64,000 bases of DNA from Ignelater luminosus (GCA_011009095.1 VTPC01000647.1:1-64000); one strand, 5' to 3'. Positions 1 through 14,200 are shown, numbered from the stretch's first letter. Notes: generated from the sequence alone by a model not told the origin. Numbers and translations: made by a program.

Positions 1-315
1 GACATAATATCTGCAGAATTATATTATAAAGTTTGCATAATATCTTCATTCAGTGTATTCATGCAAAGCATTTAATATCAGTCTATTACATCTCAATCCT
101 TGAACTGTAATAAACAACCCATAATAATTACTTGACCCAGTATTAAAATGTTAATAAAACAATAAACTAATATTCTTCTTGAACTTGATTTCTAAAATTA
201 GAATATACTTTGAATTTAAATAAATATATCTCAGATTTAAGAATATCCTTGTGATGATTTTAAAAATGAAGCATAAAATTGAAAAAAAGTTACATTAAAT
301 AAATTCGTACTGTAC
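1..315. other. AT-rich intronic or flanking DNA
   Basis: Very AT-rich, with stops in all frames. It lies directly downstream of the last visible exon of the receptor-like minus-strand gene, so it should be the start of that gene's next intron. I looked for a continuing exon with the required phase and found none that stays open. Confidence 0.5.
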
Positions 316-3300
316 CTCGTTTCTAACCACTTAAAGCTGATAGTACCTTGGAACATCATAAAATTTACACTGATAAATGAAAGCAACATCCATACTATAC
401 TTAAAGTTACAAATATCCATAATAACCTGACTAATTTCTTCTGAATAATAAATCCATCTGTTAAATGAGAAGAAGCAAGAAATACCTATAAAAAAATTAT
501 TATAATAAAAGTGGATAACTAAAAAAGTAAATCTAAAAAAATAACGTCAATAGCTTCAAACTTTGAACATGATATTTTAACACGTGCACAACATTTGTAA
601 ATAGTGTGTACCATACAAACATCCATTGAAAAATGCTTTATGTAACTGAATCAAACCACTTTCATTTAGTAGTTTCGAATTTTACAATACCATCATAAAT
701 AGAAATACAAACATTTATATTTCTCACGGCTTTACACTACGTTGAAATTGACATATTAAAATTTTTTTGAATTACAAAACTATAATAAATGTGTCATAAG
801 CAAAACAGGAAGTTTTTCAATGAATTTTATTAGTTATGTCAAATTAGTCTAGTAAAGGCACTAAATTCATTGTGTAATTGTTATAACTCACAAAATGAAT
901 AAATTCTTTTAATAATTCAACAAAAACTATATTTTTTCTAATAATAACCAATAAAAGATCATGCTATAATTATCTTTTAAATTACAAGAAAAAATATGTT
1001 GTTATTAACATTATAATCACAATAAGATTTATCAGTTTATATTTTAGAATGTTCTAGAAAAGCAATATATATAAATTATAAAAATGTGATTGTAAGATCT
1101 CAAGAGTCCTAATGTGCTCATGTCTGTTCTATGTAGAATAACCATTGTAGTTAAGACTGGACTTGATAAATAAACATAATGATGCTCCAAATATAATTCG
1201 ATTCAACCAATAAAACAGTTGACATATAAGTCGGCTATGACAATTATATAAAAAAAATATGTTCTTTTAAGTGTTAACAGTATTGTTTACAATATAGTAT
1301 GCAGGATGAAATGTGCAGTGATAATTAATTGAATCAAATGAATGAGTAATCAAAATAAATAAAAAATAATTCAGAAATTTTGATTAGATTGCTACAATTA
1401 ACGGTTACGTAAAAATCAATTAACTAGTTTCTTATATAAAAGGCATTTTATACTTATGTAAATATGTATGCAATCAGAGAATTATTTATTTATTGTTTTG
1501 AATAAATTCCTGAGAACCTGGAATTATATATGGTAGGTGATGAGGTTCCCTTAGGACTAGAAATTACTGCGTTCTAGAGAATTACATACATCCATAAGCT
1601 CTTTTACATCTTGCAGTTGCATGTGAGTATTTGCTCTGAAGAATATAGAGGGGCTCTTAGATATGGATCGTGTAGTGTAATTGATAAAAGAATTTTATTT
1701 AAGACTTTTTCAGTTGCATTCAGTGTAACTGTGATGTGAATACAGATAAAGAAACGGTCTCAAACTATGATACTTAAATTGTGTTTTCTAGAACTTCAGA
1801 GTTCAAAAGTATTTATTTATTTATTCTGTTTTCTTGCATCTTTCCTAACTTCAGTCTAATGGTCTAATTTCAGAATAGGCCCAGACCACTTGAATAGTCT
1901 AAATTGCCAAATTAAACATAAGCTAACCAATCAAGCAGTCAGTCAACCCTGAAGTTAGCTCACTGACTGCTACTGCATTTTTCTTCTACATTTTGGATTT
2001 TTTCTTAAGCAGTTGTTAGTTAGCTCAAGAAGATAGATTAGTCTTATAATTACAGCAAGATAGTAACATTTTTACTCCTTTGTTTTATGATAATGAATCA
2101 CAAACTTCTTAAAATGAAATTCATATATAGAATAGATTTTGTGGTTCATGATAATCAAAAAGCTACTAAAGAATCTCAATTTAATAAATGTATCATTTAC
2201 AATAGACATTTTGTTAAAAACCAGAAAATAATGTATATTCAGGCAACTGATCTATTTGGTCATCTATTGACGGCAACTAAAAATTATTTTTAACAATGAC
2301 AGAACTCTACTTTCTGTAAGCTCCACATAATCCATTCTTACTCTTCCTTTATTTTTTATTAACAAAGCTATAAAAATGGTTTCGTCTTCTACAGCTTTTC
2401 CGGTTGCAACGCCATCTATGATCATGCAAAATCCATGGTCGGACATCAGAGACACTGCTTTTCAATCGACAATAATTTTAGAATCGTTATGCATAAAAGC
2501 GGTTGATTTTTCTTCTAGAAAATGGCAAAAACTAATTTTCACTGATTACAGCGCCATCTATCACGATTCGAAAAAAATGTTTCAAACAGAACTTACGCAT
2601 TTTTTTTCAAGAAATTCGGATCTGCAATAAAAAGTAGGGGTTCCCACTTGAGATTTCAAAGTTGTCCCCCGCCTCACCCGCATGGGGCGGGCTAGTTTTT
2701 ACACAGGCAGAAGTCTTCCTTGATACTATTAAAGGTTTATTTGAAACATTTTTTCGTACAATGCTTATTTCTCGAGATATTTAGTTGTCTTAAGTTAAAT
2801 GGAACACCTGGTATATTCTAACAATACAATTTACACTTTCTGAAATGCAACTGACTAATTTGAAATACAACTGATCTTTTCTGAAATACAATTATTGATC
2901 CTTTCTGATTATTTTTGAAATACAATCGATTATTGTGAAATACAAATGATGCTTCAGAAATACAATTATTGGAAAATCTGTGGTAATTTTCCTTCCTTAA
3001 ACTGATCATTCTCTGTGTATGAAAGATAGTCAAGGTTTATAAATAAGTCTTGTCATTTGCAGCAGGGACTGGTGACCTTACTTCAGGAGGTGCACAGTAA
3101 CATTTATTGTCTCAGTCTTAAGTTTGTTTGTATTTATTTATTTTTTTTTGTTGTACTTTGACATACTTTTTATAATAAAAGATACTAAGAAAATATACAA
3201 AAATAATTATTATGTACTAGAAACATTGTTTACCCAAATAAGGTATTACAGGGAATGACTGAAGTAGGTAAACAATGTAACTGAGACTTGTTCGGGCACT

Positions 3301-6300
3301 TCCAGTGAAATTCCACTGAAATAGACCAGCTATTACTAGGAACAACTGAGGAGATCTTTGGCCAAATGCTGAACCATCTTGACTGTTCCACTGTTTGCTG
3401 GCAACCCGTGTACTAGCTATGCATTACTAGGATTGACAAATTTCAGTGTTTGTTGCCAATATATACACTTTGTTGCCTCTTCTTCGTCCAAATAACAGAG
3501 GTGGGGACTATTCTAAACTACATTGTTATGGGTTTTAACGCAATGGTGCCAAAAGGTGAACACCCAGTGGCGGTTTTCATCCTGTCAAAAATAGTGATGT
3601 TTCTAAATGGATGCCATAACTAATGGCACCTAAAGGATGTTTTGGAGGTTTTCTTTGGGTGTCACTAATTATTTGAATTTCTCAATTCAATTTCAAATTT
3701 ATCTGCATAATTTTGACATATGTATTTTGACTCCTAGCCCCACTTACATCAGAATATTCACGTTTTTCAGTTGTTTTTTGTTTTGGTTATTTGAGGCATT
3801 TATGAAAATTGAATCAGCCATAAAAGCAAACAAAAGGAAATAAGATTTTACTTAGGCGTACCTGCAGTAATTGTTTGGAGAATTGTTATAACTAAAGCCC
3901 AATTTTCGTGCAGCAAAAAATTCCAGAATGTACAATAAAAACTTGAAATCGTGCAGTAAAAACTTTAGATTATGTAAAACAAAAGACAAATAATAAAAAT
4001 GAGTTAAACTAACAAGATATTGGTTCCACTTCCTTAAAAATATGGAAATAATAGTTTTCATCTTAAAACTTAAGACTTTAGTCTTTTTCTTTTTTTGCAG
4101 AAAATGGGCAGAAAACGTGAGCCCATACTGACGTCAGCTGATCGTCGTCTACACATACTTGCTTCCCTATTATTTGAGGTTATGTTTATGAGTTGCATTA
4201 GAGGCCACTACAAACAGCTGTAAATAGATTGATACTGCACACGCCCATATCAGAAATTTTGTAAAAAAAAGTATGCATAATTGCATACAACTCGCTACAA
4301 CAAAAATTCTTGTATAGAATTTCCACAAAATTTAGCATAGTGCCAACAGCTCTAAAACACGAGGAGAAGAAATTTACAAGCATTAAATTACTCGAATTGT
4401 AGTGAACATAAACTTGTGATTTTCTCTCACTGCCTATAGCCTTATGACAAAGTACACAGTAGATTGTCTTCCCATCAGATTTTAGTTCTGGATATTTTTC
4501 AATCCAAATTCATATCTTAGAACTTAAACTGGTTGCCGTTTTAGGCATTTTAAAACATAGCATAAAAAAACGCACACTTTTTCGGAGACAGACAACTGAA
4601 AACTAAACAAAACATCACTTCCAGAAGAGAAAAGTGAGAAGGGGAGAGAGAGTAATTCAAAATTTCTTGGAAGTATAAACCCGCCTCCCCTTGCTCTGGT
4701 TCATCTAAAAAATTCTAGGAAGGAGAGAGAGAGAGACGGTTTATTTTGGTTTAGTAGGATTTTTGTCATATTAAGTGTAATTTATAAAAAACATTTTTCT
4801 AAAAGTACATTAATTTTCAAAAAACAGGTAAATGTGCAGTTTTATGTAGTAATCCCCAAAACGTGCAATTTTGTGCAAAATGAAATGTATGTTAAAATGA
4901 TCTACACATCCCAATTAGGATAAATAACTTGTGGTTGACCGTTTACGAACTAGCAAAAAAAAGATGCAACTGCACGTGAATCCGGGCTTTAGTTATAATG
5001 AAGACAGGTAGGTTTTACTTTTAGAGTCGACTCAATTGTGGTAAACACCTTTATTAATTGTTAAATTTCATCTGATTTAGTTACAAAGTGCCTTCCTAGA
5101 AAATAAGAAGAACTACAGAGTGCAACATGTGATCAGTTTAGAAAGTGCATAATATTTCTTGTACTAATAAATTTTTGTATTAATCCAAAATTGTCCAAGT
5201 CGATACCTTAATTATTAATTTTCTTCTCTTTATGAAAATTACCTGTAAAAAGGGTACGTTTTGATTAGGTACTGTATTTATTTAGTTGATTAAGCATGTT
5301 GAGAAGTTTTAATAAATGTTTTTGTTTATTTATGAACTGAAAAATGTTTTTTAATAAAAAAAATCTTTTTAGCTTTAAAAATTAAAAATATTCAATTTTT
5401 TTTATTTTTACTAGTAACTATCCCTATTAAAATATTACAACACACAGAGGAACCAACGGCTACCACTGCATTGTATTTCTTTCAGTTAACCATCTATGTA
5501 AAAGATTTATTGCACTTTAGCACTCAAAGTCAGTTAGCTATTACTGATTTTCTATCTACTGCTACAATCGCTCAGTTATTTATGCATTTTTGAATAATTC
5601 TGGTGATTTGTTCCATAGGGTACAAAAAAAGACTTGGCACCCAGTCTTAAAAGCTTTAAAAACCCTGGCACCCTTCATAATTTTGAAAACGACAGGTGTT
5701 TTAACATCTCTAAGAATTTCTATAGATGTTACCCATGATAGTTTTATTAATATTTTCTAATTACTCATCTTAGTTCTGAAGATTATAAAATGTGATAAAT
5801 TCTTTATTATAAAACAAATCGCTTTGCCTAATTCACCACAGATCTTTGTTTTAGTAAGTCTAATCTCAGTTGGATATGTAAATAAACCAATCAAGGATTG
5901 CATGAAACAATAAATGACAAATTTTTTACTAAGAAGTCTTACTTATCCTTATTTTAATGAATAAACAAAAGAATATATGAATATACAACTGGATGACATC
6001 ATACATTTAACTGTTTACATAAGTTAAGTACAAAGAAACTTTGATATTGGATATAAACAGCACATTTTCCTTTTACGGATACAGATACTATTTCGATAAA
6101 TGAAAACTATGTGAAACATGTAAAAAAACAATCATTAAATAATAGTACGGAACATGATAAAGCTCGTAGACTTTTGCATTATTGACAAGACACAAATTAG
6201 ATATGTTGGAATCATAACTAGATAGTCACGACAATATATGTTTATTTACTTTTTATTTTGCAGTCTCTGATAAATACCTACTGTTAATTATTACAGTGAA

Positions 6301-7901
6301 ACATTTGTCAGAAATAAAAATAAAAACTTATATTCGCAAAACATTAAGTTTTGTTGTTTTATTACTTAATAAGAAAAGATGGAAAAACCTTAATTATATT
6401 AGGCATCGATACTATTTCAAATTTTTATAAATTGTCCTGGACTTCATTTTTAATATGAAAATGTAGTGATAGAAATTTACCGCATAATTGAATGTTTTTT
6501 TAAGAAGTGGTTCAGGAACTCCTTGCTTTCAAAGTTATTTTTTTGACAAGATATAGTTACAAACTTAAACTTGTTGTTTCTTAAATAAAACTTTTGTTTG
6601 ATTTTTATGAATATTTTAGTTTTTGTCTTGATCACCTCTTATCTGTTTAATAATTATATAAATAAGCAATGACTAAAATAATCTCTATTCTTGTAATTTC
6701 ATATTACCCAGTCACATTTTTGTTAATAGCAATTAAGTTCTTCTGATTAATTTGAATTATCAAGAATTTGCTAAAAATTTCTACGAAACAAACTGGCTTC
6801 TCATTAAAGCTTAAAAAAAGATTATTGAATTTGATTTGATAAATCATAACAATACATTAACTGTTTTACAGATAAAATAAAATAATTATAGAAAATAGAG
6901 TTTCAGCTTCATAGAAAAATAAAAAATTTCTAGAGGTCAAAACTACTAATTAGATAGTACATGGTAAACTCTAAGGATTTTGTTGGTATAAACTAATTAG
7001 CAGTAAATAACTTCACAACGTGACTTGACATTTGTCTAGAACATGTGCATTCTTCTATTGATTTTTTAAATTTAATATGTAACTTCACTACATGATTGGC
7101 TCATTTAAAAAACTTTATCTAAATTGAGATTTTTCCACTGTTACAAATCTTTTTTATCAATACAGACATTTGAGATTCTAAAATAATTAATCTAATGCTT
7201 ATTTATCAGCCAGTTCATAGTACAAAACTACTAATTTATAAGATAAAAACTCACCCTTTCCATTAAACTTGGTAATTGATCATTGTCTGATGATCGAAAA
7301 ACAAAAACTCCATACAGATAGGCAAATAAATGCAATGTGCTTGGAATGATATAACTAAAAACTGCCGAACCATGACAAATTTGCTCATATTTTTGCAAAT
7401 TATGCTCTAAGTTGATCTCATCTTCCATTTGTCTTAGTACGGATGTACTTGGCGCACTCACTAACTTATAACAGAAACCTCGATCTCTTCGAAAGCAAGC
7501 CATGTATTGTAATAGATATCCAACAAGCATGAGAACAACCACTTGAACTGTATAAAATATGCCGGCTACATCCCAACATGTGCAGCTTTCCATCTGATCG
7601 ACGGATAAAGGACGTAAACCAGTTATACTTAAAAGACGTAGATATGGACGTAAAATTTTACATTTACAATAATGTAATACTGCAGTAACACTTAAATGTG
7701 ATGGATTCTCTCCATATGGACTTTCTTGTATATCGCCTTCCTAAAACAGAATGTGATTGAAGTCAAAAAAAAAATATATAAAGTAATTAATAATAAAAGG
7801 GGTAATTTTACCGAAAGTGTTAAAGAAATATCAGAAGAAGTTGGTAAAAGGGCAGCTCTTACATTTTCAGTTTCCGATTTTAGGTCCTGTGAACTGTCCA
7901 T
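316..7901 (-). CDS. Multi-pass membrane protein, gustatory-receptor-like (3' end off window)
   Basis: Three coding exons on the minus strand join in frame: 7901-7812 (ATG, 30 codons), 7740-7255 (162 codons) and 485-316 (56 codons plus two bases); the remainder is off the left edge. Donors are GTAAAA, GTGAGT and GTACAG; acceptors TTTTAG and TATAG. The start is the ATG at 7901; the longer open frame upstream has only a TTG start. About 249 residues are visible. An acidic N-terminus is followed by a stretch ILRPYLRLLSITGLRPLS, like the region before the first helix of insect gustatory receptors. Three hydrophobic helices follow: around IFYTVQVVVLMLVGYLL, YIIPSTLHLFAYLYGVFVF and LLWIFVTLSIVWMLLSF. 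Insect gustatory receptors are seven-helix ligand-gated channels of about 400 residues, so half to two thirds is here. The diagnostic C-terminal TYhhhhhQF motif cannot be checked, so the family call is inference; another multi-pass membrane family is possible. The last intron (486-7254) is 6.8 kb and full of repeats. Confidence 0.6.
2264..2815. repeat. Probable non-autonomous transposon copy in receptor-gene intron
   Basis: A block of different composition inside the 6.8-kb intron. It contains a GC-rich stretch near 2668-2695 and two related internal pieces built around GATGGCGYTG (minus strand, near 2405-2425 and 2545-2565). It ends near 2803 in a segment reading GTGTTCCATTT on the minus strand. 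This looks like a common style of insect non-autonomous element, but I could not find its terminal repeats. The open frames on both strands here are short and mutually overlapping, so I do not call a gene. Confidence 0.4.
2837..2970. repeat. Degenerate minisatellite, about six copies of a TGAAATACAA unit
   Basis: The core TGAAATACAA recurs at irregular 20-33 bp spacing, about six times in 135 bp, with variants such as TGAAATGCAA and AGAAATACAA. The minus-strand open frame across it is a by-product of the repeat, not a gene. Confidence 0.7.
3886..4998. mobile_element. Decayed hAT-like transposon remnant
   Basis: The two ends are inverted copies: TATAACTAAAGCCC at about 3887-3900 and its complement GGGCTTTAGTTATA at about 4984-4997. 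The similarity continues inward for another 20-30 bp with gaps (CGTGCAG and poly-A/T). Between them, on the minus strand, lies a decayed zinc-finger frame of the type carried by hAT transposons and domesticated hAT-derived proteins. I could not fix the 8-bp target duplication expected for hAT, so the exact ends are approximate. Confidence 0.5.
4375..4548 (-). pseudogene. Broken BED/C2H2-like zinc-finger fragment (CGGBP1/hAT type)
   Basis: Read on the minus strand from the ATG at 4548, the frame starts MPKTATSLSS and has an in-frame TGA after twelve codons. It then continues WIEKYPELKSDGKTIYC, VLCHKAIGSERKSQV and VHYNSS. The spacing of the cysteine pair (CVLC) after an 'ELKSDGKTIYC' lead-in is the pattern of the N-terminal BED-like finger in CGGBP1-like and hAT-derived proteins. 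The expected histidine pair at the end is lost. The stop codon and missing ligand mark it as dead. It probably belonged to the surrounding hAT-like element. Confidence 0.55.
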
Positions 7902-8268
7902 TGTGGCTGAAAATTTAACACATCCTCTTTGTTTGAATAAACAACATATAAAACTGTTGTTCTTTGTTTTTGGTGTACATCTGGTTTTTGAAAACAATTG
8001 ATAAACTTACCTATTTATGGTTGGGAACACTGCACATGTTGACAGAGACACGATCTGTTTGTTAAGATTACATGCTTTCATTATTTTTTTTTATATTTCT
8101 ATTTTGCAGTTACCTACTGATAATGATAACCTCTGCTGTAGTCAATTACTTCATTATCATATTTAATGACTATCTACAAATAACTAACAGGATAATGATA
8201 TAAAATAATTTTATTAAATTAAATTTTAATTCACATGTGATATGATTTCAAATATTTTAATTTCTATC
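7902..8268. other. Spacer between NOL10 3' end and receptor-like gene
   Basis: About 370 bp between two genes transcribed in the same direction (minus). It must hold the 3' untranslated region and poly(A) site of NOL10 and the promoter and 5' leader of the receptor-like gene. The AATAAA of NOL10 is listed separately; I see no clear TATA box. Confidence 0.5.
8210..8215 (-). terminator. NOL10 poly(A) signal AATAAA
   Basis: AATAAA on the minus strand, 54-59 bases after the NOL10 TAG stop, the position expected for a short insect 3' untranslated region. Confidence 0.55.
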
Positions 8269-11200
8269 CTATTTTCTTCTGCCTCTACCCATTGAATATG
8301 GAGTTCGTTTAAATTTGATTCCAGTTACAGAACGTACCAATTTCTTTCTTTCTTCTCTGTGTCGTTTATTCTTCTCTTCCATTTCTTTATAACGCCTATT
8401 TTTATTAATTGAGAAAGTCAATTCCCGATTGCCTACAGATCCCAATAATTTTACAGATGAATCTTCATGTTCCAGTCGTTCTCCTAACGATGTTCTACAA
8501 AGTAACAAAAGTAGTTCAAAGACATTTAACTTTTTAAGATAAAAAAGAATAATTTTATCGATTAATGCATTTTTTGCATAACATTTACATTTATGATAAA
8601 CAATTCATACAAAAATAGAAAAAAAAAGAAGAAAATTACTCACTTGTTGATCTTGCGTTTCAAACTTTGAATACCTTTGAACTCTTCTCCTTGTCGAAGT
8701 TCAAACATTTTTGGTTGTTTTGCCTGTTCATTGTTATAGTCACCATTTGCAAGCTGATTCAGTTGCTCTATTCTTTCCCTTTCACGGTGTTCTCTTTGTA
8801 TAATTTTATGTTGCTTTTTAACTTCTTTTGTCCAAGTATGATCATCATCTGAGCTTTCTTCATCAGAATCATCAAATTCTGACGATTCTTCAGAGCTATT
8901 TTTACCTTCAAGCTCCTCCTACAGAGAGATAAAAAATTGTTTAGAGTTTTTTATGTACATGGCTAAATTTATGATAAGAGCTCAATTGTCTTTTTTTCTG
9001 TATTATACAGGGTCAACCAAAAGTTATTCTTTCTATATTTTACATTTTTGGCTATTTTGTTTCTTACTGGCTTGCTTGTAACATACAAAACTAAAAAATA
9101 TAAAATTTGATTGGCTTTGTATGTTCTAAATTATGTAATTCAATTGAAATTATGAGTGATTTTAACAAATTGTATGAATGTAATGGCTGTTCAAATCTGA
9201 TTTAGTATTGTTGATTGTCATTAATGTATGTAAAATTGAAAAGAGTTATATTGTCACAACTAACTATACAGAAACAGATTTAGAAGTATCTTATTTATTA
9301 ATATTAAGCACAAAGAACACTCAGGTTTTCATTTTATTGATGAAATATAAAAAACTTCATTTCTGAATTCATAGATTCTGTCTGTGTATCTGTTGCCATG
9401 TTCCCGTAACTTTACAGGACATGTTATATATGAAATCAACTTAGGATTTTCTTCTGATTACAGATACATAATCAATATTTTGATATCTCGAATAGTTTTC
9501 TGAGATAATCGAGTTTTTTTTAATTTTAAATTTTGTCATGATCATGCTTGCATTTTCACTGGTTTTTATTTTCTTATTGTAGAAAAACGAACTGGTTACA
9601 ACTGTTACTGGTATTTTTGATCATTTACTTTCAACTTAGATCTGGTTAACAATTTGATAAGGCTCTCTGGTCATCTTATACTATGATTGATTAGTTGTAG
9701 TTGATAGAATTAGCAAATTGTATCATACTAGCTCATTTGTGAATTCTGTTTCCTATTTTTTTTTATATTTTGCTTTCCCGGTTTAGTTGATTAGTTTTAA
9801 CAAAAATCTTTGTTATCATCTCTAATAAGAATTTTTTAATATTTTACTCTGGAACTGTTCATTGGGGCAAATTTATGTTAAATTTTCCAAGCCTGAATGT
9901 GGACTTTTGTGATTGGTTAACGAAGCTGTGGTCGTCTGTCGAGTTTTTGCTTGCTCATCCTAAATTCAGTCTGTAACCAAAGCAGTCATTGGGACTGTGC
10001 TAGGAAGGGAGAGGGTGTAATTTTTTTTGAAGTTTTTTTGTGTGAAGCCTCAGTAGTGTGAGGGTAAGTTGTATTTTCTTCCCAATATTTTGTTGGTCTT
10101 ATCTGAGTTGTATTCACATTTAGCTTCAAACTCACAATACCCTATTGAGAACCTATTTAACCTAATTTTAAAAAAAATATCTGTAATCAGGAGAAAATTC
10201 TAAGTTGATTTCATATATAATGTCCCGTAAAGTTATGGAAACATGGCAACAGACCAACAGACAGACAAACAGACGTACAGAATGTACGAATTCAGATACG
10301 AATTTTTTTAATTTCTTCGAAAATCTTCATGTCACCGCCAATCATATTTTGTTGTAAATTTCTATGGAAACGCCCTTTGTAAAATTTGATATAAATAAAT
10401 TTTTTTTATTATCAACAAAAAGAAATCATAAGTTTCAATCTTTCTTGTTATATTTAATTAATAATTTTGATTATATTTAAAGACTTAGAAAGACATTAGT
10501 ATTATATAAGAGGTTTTTAATGTGATTTTAAAAGTCTTCCTTAAGTTATATTTCTTTTATTTATATTTCATGACCAGTTTTGCCAAATGTAAACGGCATC
10601 CTCAGGTCGTGAAATACAAATAAAAGAAATACAACTTAAAGAAGTATTTTTACTATCACATTAATCATATACCTTAAGCAATGAATCTGCAACTTATAAA
10701 GGTTTTTGTTATCATGTTATAAGTTTGTTACAGTTTGACATTCATCAATGAAACGCAGGCCTGTTCATGGAGAAATTCGCGGTTTTACTTCTTGAACTAC
10801 GGTTCTTAAGTTTTTGTGTAGTTTTCTGATATTTAAATTTTTGCTTTGTGTAATAAAAATTCATTTTTCTCTTGCTTAAATTTTCATTCCTTATACATTT
10901 TGTTAGTAAATCTTATTTATTGTTATTAGATTATTTGGTAATTATTAAATTTTTCTGTTATAAAATTAAATTTTTCTGACTTTTTCCAAATTTTTAATAT
11001 TTCAGTCTTATCAGATTAGATGAGTGGTGTGAGTTGATAAGACTCCTTAAAATTTTTCTTTAAAATGTACTTATTTTTTCACATGAAATTAAATATTTTT
11101 ATTTGAAAGCTATTGTAGAATTATTATATTATCTACAAAGTTTTATAGCATTTGTTTGAATTTTATAATCTTTAATAATTTAATCATTTCCTGAACTTTG

Positions 11201-14200
11201 TATATTATTTATTTTGTTAATTTTTGTATTTTTTTTTTTGTAAAAACACCGACGCCCTTTTTCTTAATTGGTTTTTCAAATATATGTATTAATTATTACT
11301 TTGTTTTATTGTATATATAACTTCCTTATCCCATGCTCAAGGCCACCTTCTGAGATTAGCCGGCCTAAGACCAAAAGAATCTTAGTTTAAATTTAAATTC
11401 TTGTAATGCAAGGTTATGTTACACTCGGTAACCAGGTGACCATTTTTGAATGCTACTATTCATAATTGACATTTACCAATGTTATTATTTTTTACTACAC
11501 ATGTTCTTTTTATTTGCAGTTTAATGTTAGCATTTTTTAAGTATACAGAGTGGTCTACTTTTTCCTTTTGAGTTCATTGGTGCAATCAGAATTTATATAT
11601 CTTCTTTTGTTTTTGAGTTTAGGCCAAAATTGATTCTTTTCTAATTTCATCAAGTGGCTGTATCTTTGCTATTTGAAAAACTGGAATCAATTTTTTTGAA
11701 AACTTTATGTATGATTTGATGCCTAGAATAAAGTAACTACTTTACTAGATTTTTCTTTTATTCAATAGTTTTCGAGTTACAACAAAAAAGTAATTTTTTA
11801 AATGGTAATCACAGTAGGTCTTGACATATTTATTTTAAATAATATCAAAGATATAATGATATTTATACAACTTGTGTAATCTAGAATGCCATGATTTTTG
11901 AGAGACATCAAAAAATAACTTGTTAATAATGTCTGGTCAACCATTTAGTTACAAAAGAAGAAACCATTGCATTGATTTTTACAAGACTCAATACTCTTAC
12001 TGTGATCAGCCAAGCAATGTGCGATTTATCAAAAATTTGTTGTTAATGAACAATCATCCTACTTCTACAACAAAGCAACAATGCTTATTATAAATATGAA
12101 ACTCAAGTCACTTTGTAATAGAAAAAGTTAGAAATCTGCTGCTTTTACCAATACTTATAAAAAGTTATTATTTAAATTCTCCTTGAGTTCTTAAAGTTTA
12201 AGTAACTGTTCCTTTAAGGTCAATATGCTGCCAGCACAGTTTTGTTATCTGTACCCTAAATGATATTTTTACCAGTTCTAAAATAACAGAAAATAAAATT
12301 TTCTATATGTTAAAGATTCATTTAAAGGCAAACAATCTCATTAAAAACCATCAAAAGAATTAATTTCTACGGATAATAAATCTTTGTCTTTGATATTTTG
12401 ATAAGAAAGTTATAATAATGCTCTGATTAACCAACCACACAAAAGAAAAGAATAAATGATGCAATTTACCAAACCATTTACATCAGGAGAGTCAACTAAA
12501 ATTTTGTAGTAGAAAGAGAAAGAGTAATGTCACACAGTGTTTTTGTAAACAATAATGTTTTGTTTTGCTACATTTAAATCTTAAACAGCAATAAACTTTG
12601 ATATGATCATGTCTTGCAACAAAGTTGCGTCTATCAGAGTGTTGTTTACAGTGATTTTACACTATTTAAACCTTGCTAATGCGTTCCAATACAAAACTTT
12701 TATAAACAAACTTAATTGGTCCATTTCAAATATCCTCAACAAATTGCTTTACAACTAAATGTCCTAAAATGATGACTTTACCTCAACTGGTTCAAATTCT
12801 TGTGCTTCAGTCAACTTCTTTTGAAGTTCCTTTTGTTTGGCTTTATCCAATCTCGACAAAACAGGATTAAGTAATCTATATTCATCAGTATTCTTATCAA
12901 CTTCAAAGTCAGGATTTTCAAATAATGCCTTGAAACGATCATCAGCAAGAAGATTTGGTCCTGTAATCTTATTTTTCTTCTTTTCTTTCGTTTCATCATC
13001 CATAAGTTTTAATGCCAATTCTTTATTTACTTTAGGTAGCTTTTTAACCTGTACTCTATTTTCACGATCTTTCTCAATAGTCTCACGTATTTTCTTTTTA
13101 CGATATTCCTCAAATTCAAAGGGATCTGCTACAGCCTTTGCTTTTTTATATAACCGGACATCAAGGAAATATCTAAATTAAATAATAATTATTACAATCT
13201 TAATTTCTATAAAATTCATTTTAGTTACCCATGCATATAAGCTCGTAACAAATTTGTTCCGATCAAATGTTCAAGTCCCAAGTTTTCTAATTCTTGCTTA
13301 GTTATAAACTTATAATCATCATAAACAGTTTCAGCATTTGTTTCCTCAAGTTCTTCTGTAAGAGAATCCAAAAAGCTAGCCCAACGTGGTGCTGGACCTA
13401 AACTTGGTATATAATAAGTTTGTATCTTTGGATTCTCATTAGCAATAAAAAGTAATCCTGTATTTGGTACAATACAAAGATTATTAAAGTCAGAATTCGC
13501 TTCTATTGATGTAAAAAGCTTGCCCTAAAATTAATTTTAGTTATTGAATATTATAATAAAAGATTTGATAATTTACATTATTTTTGTCCCATATTTTCAA
13601 TACAGAACTATCCAAAGAATAAACAAGATCTTGTTGATAATGGAAATCAATATCTTTTATAGGTAATCCATACATGTGATCTTTAACATAAAACGGCCTA
13701 TTTGAACGAATATCATACAATAAAATTTGTCCTGTAGCTGTTCCAACACCCAATGACAGAGCACCATCAAATTTTAATGCAGAAATAGATGGAAAACCTT
13801 CTAGCCTAAAATAAAATCATAATAATATATACTATCACAAGTGTATAACTGTCTTACTCTTTATTTTCAGTGACACAATTAAAAGCACAATCCAGACTTG
13901 CAGCTAATGTTTTTGACCTCAAGTCCCATGCTTCAACTCGACCCTCTTGTGTTCCACAAACAAGTAAGTTATGCACAGGATTAATTTCACATTTATTTAT
14001 TGCTGATGCTGTACTAGTAAATGGTGTTAAAAATTGTCCTCGTTCAAGATTTAATCTGTAAATATCTGAAGAAGCACCAACGATGCATAAATCACAACTG
14101 GGATAATGATATTTCATATCTCGGCCAAACTTTGGTACTCTCAATCTATAATATCGACCATATGCTGCATGAAATTCAATATATCGATCACATTGTAAAA

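Noticed and set aside
2818..3033. 71-codon minus-strand frame
   Set aside because: It is produced by the degenerate TGAAATACAA minisatellite; its repeated peptide pattern follows the DNA repeat.
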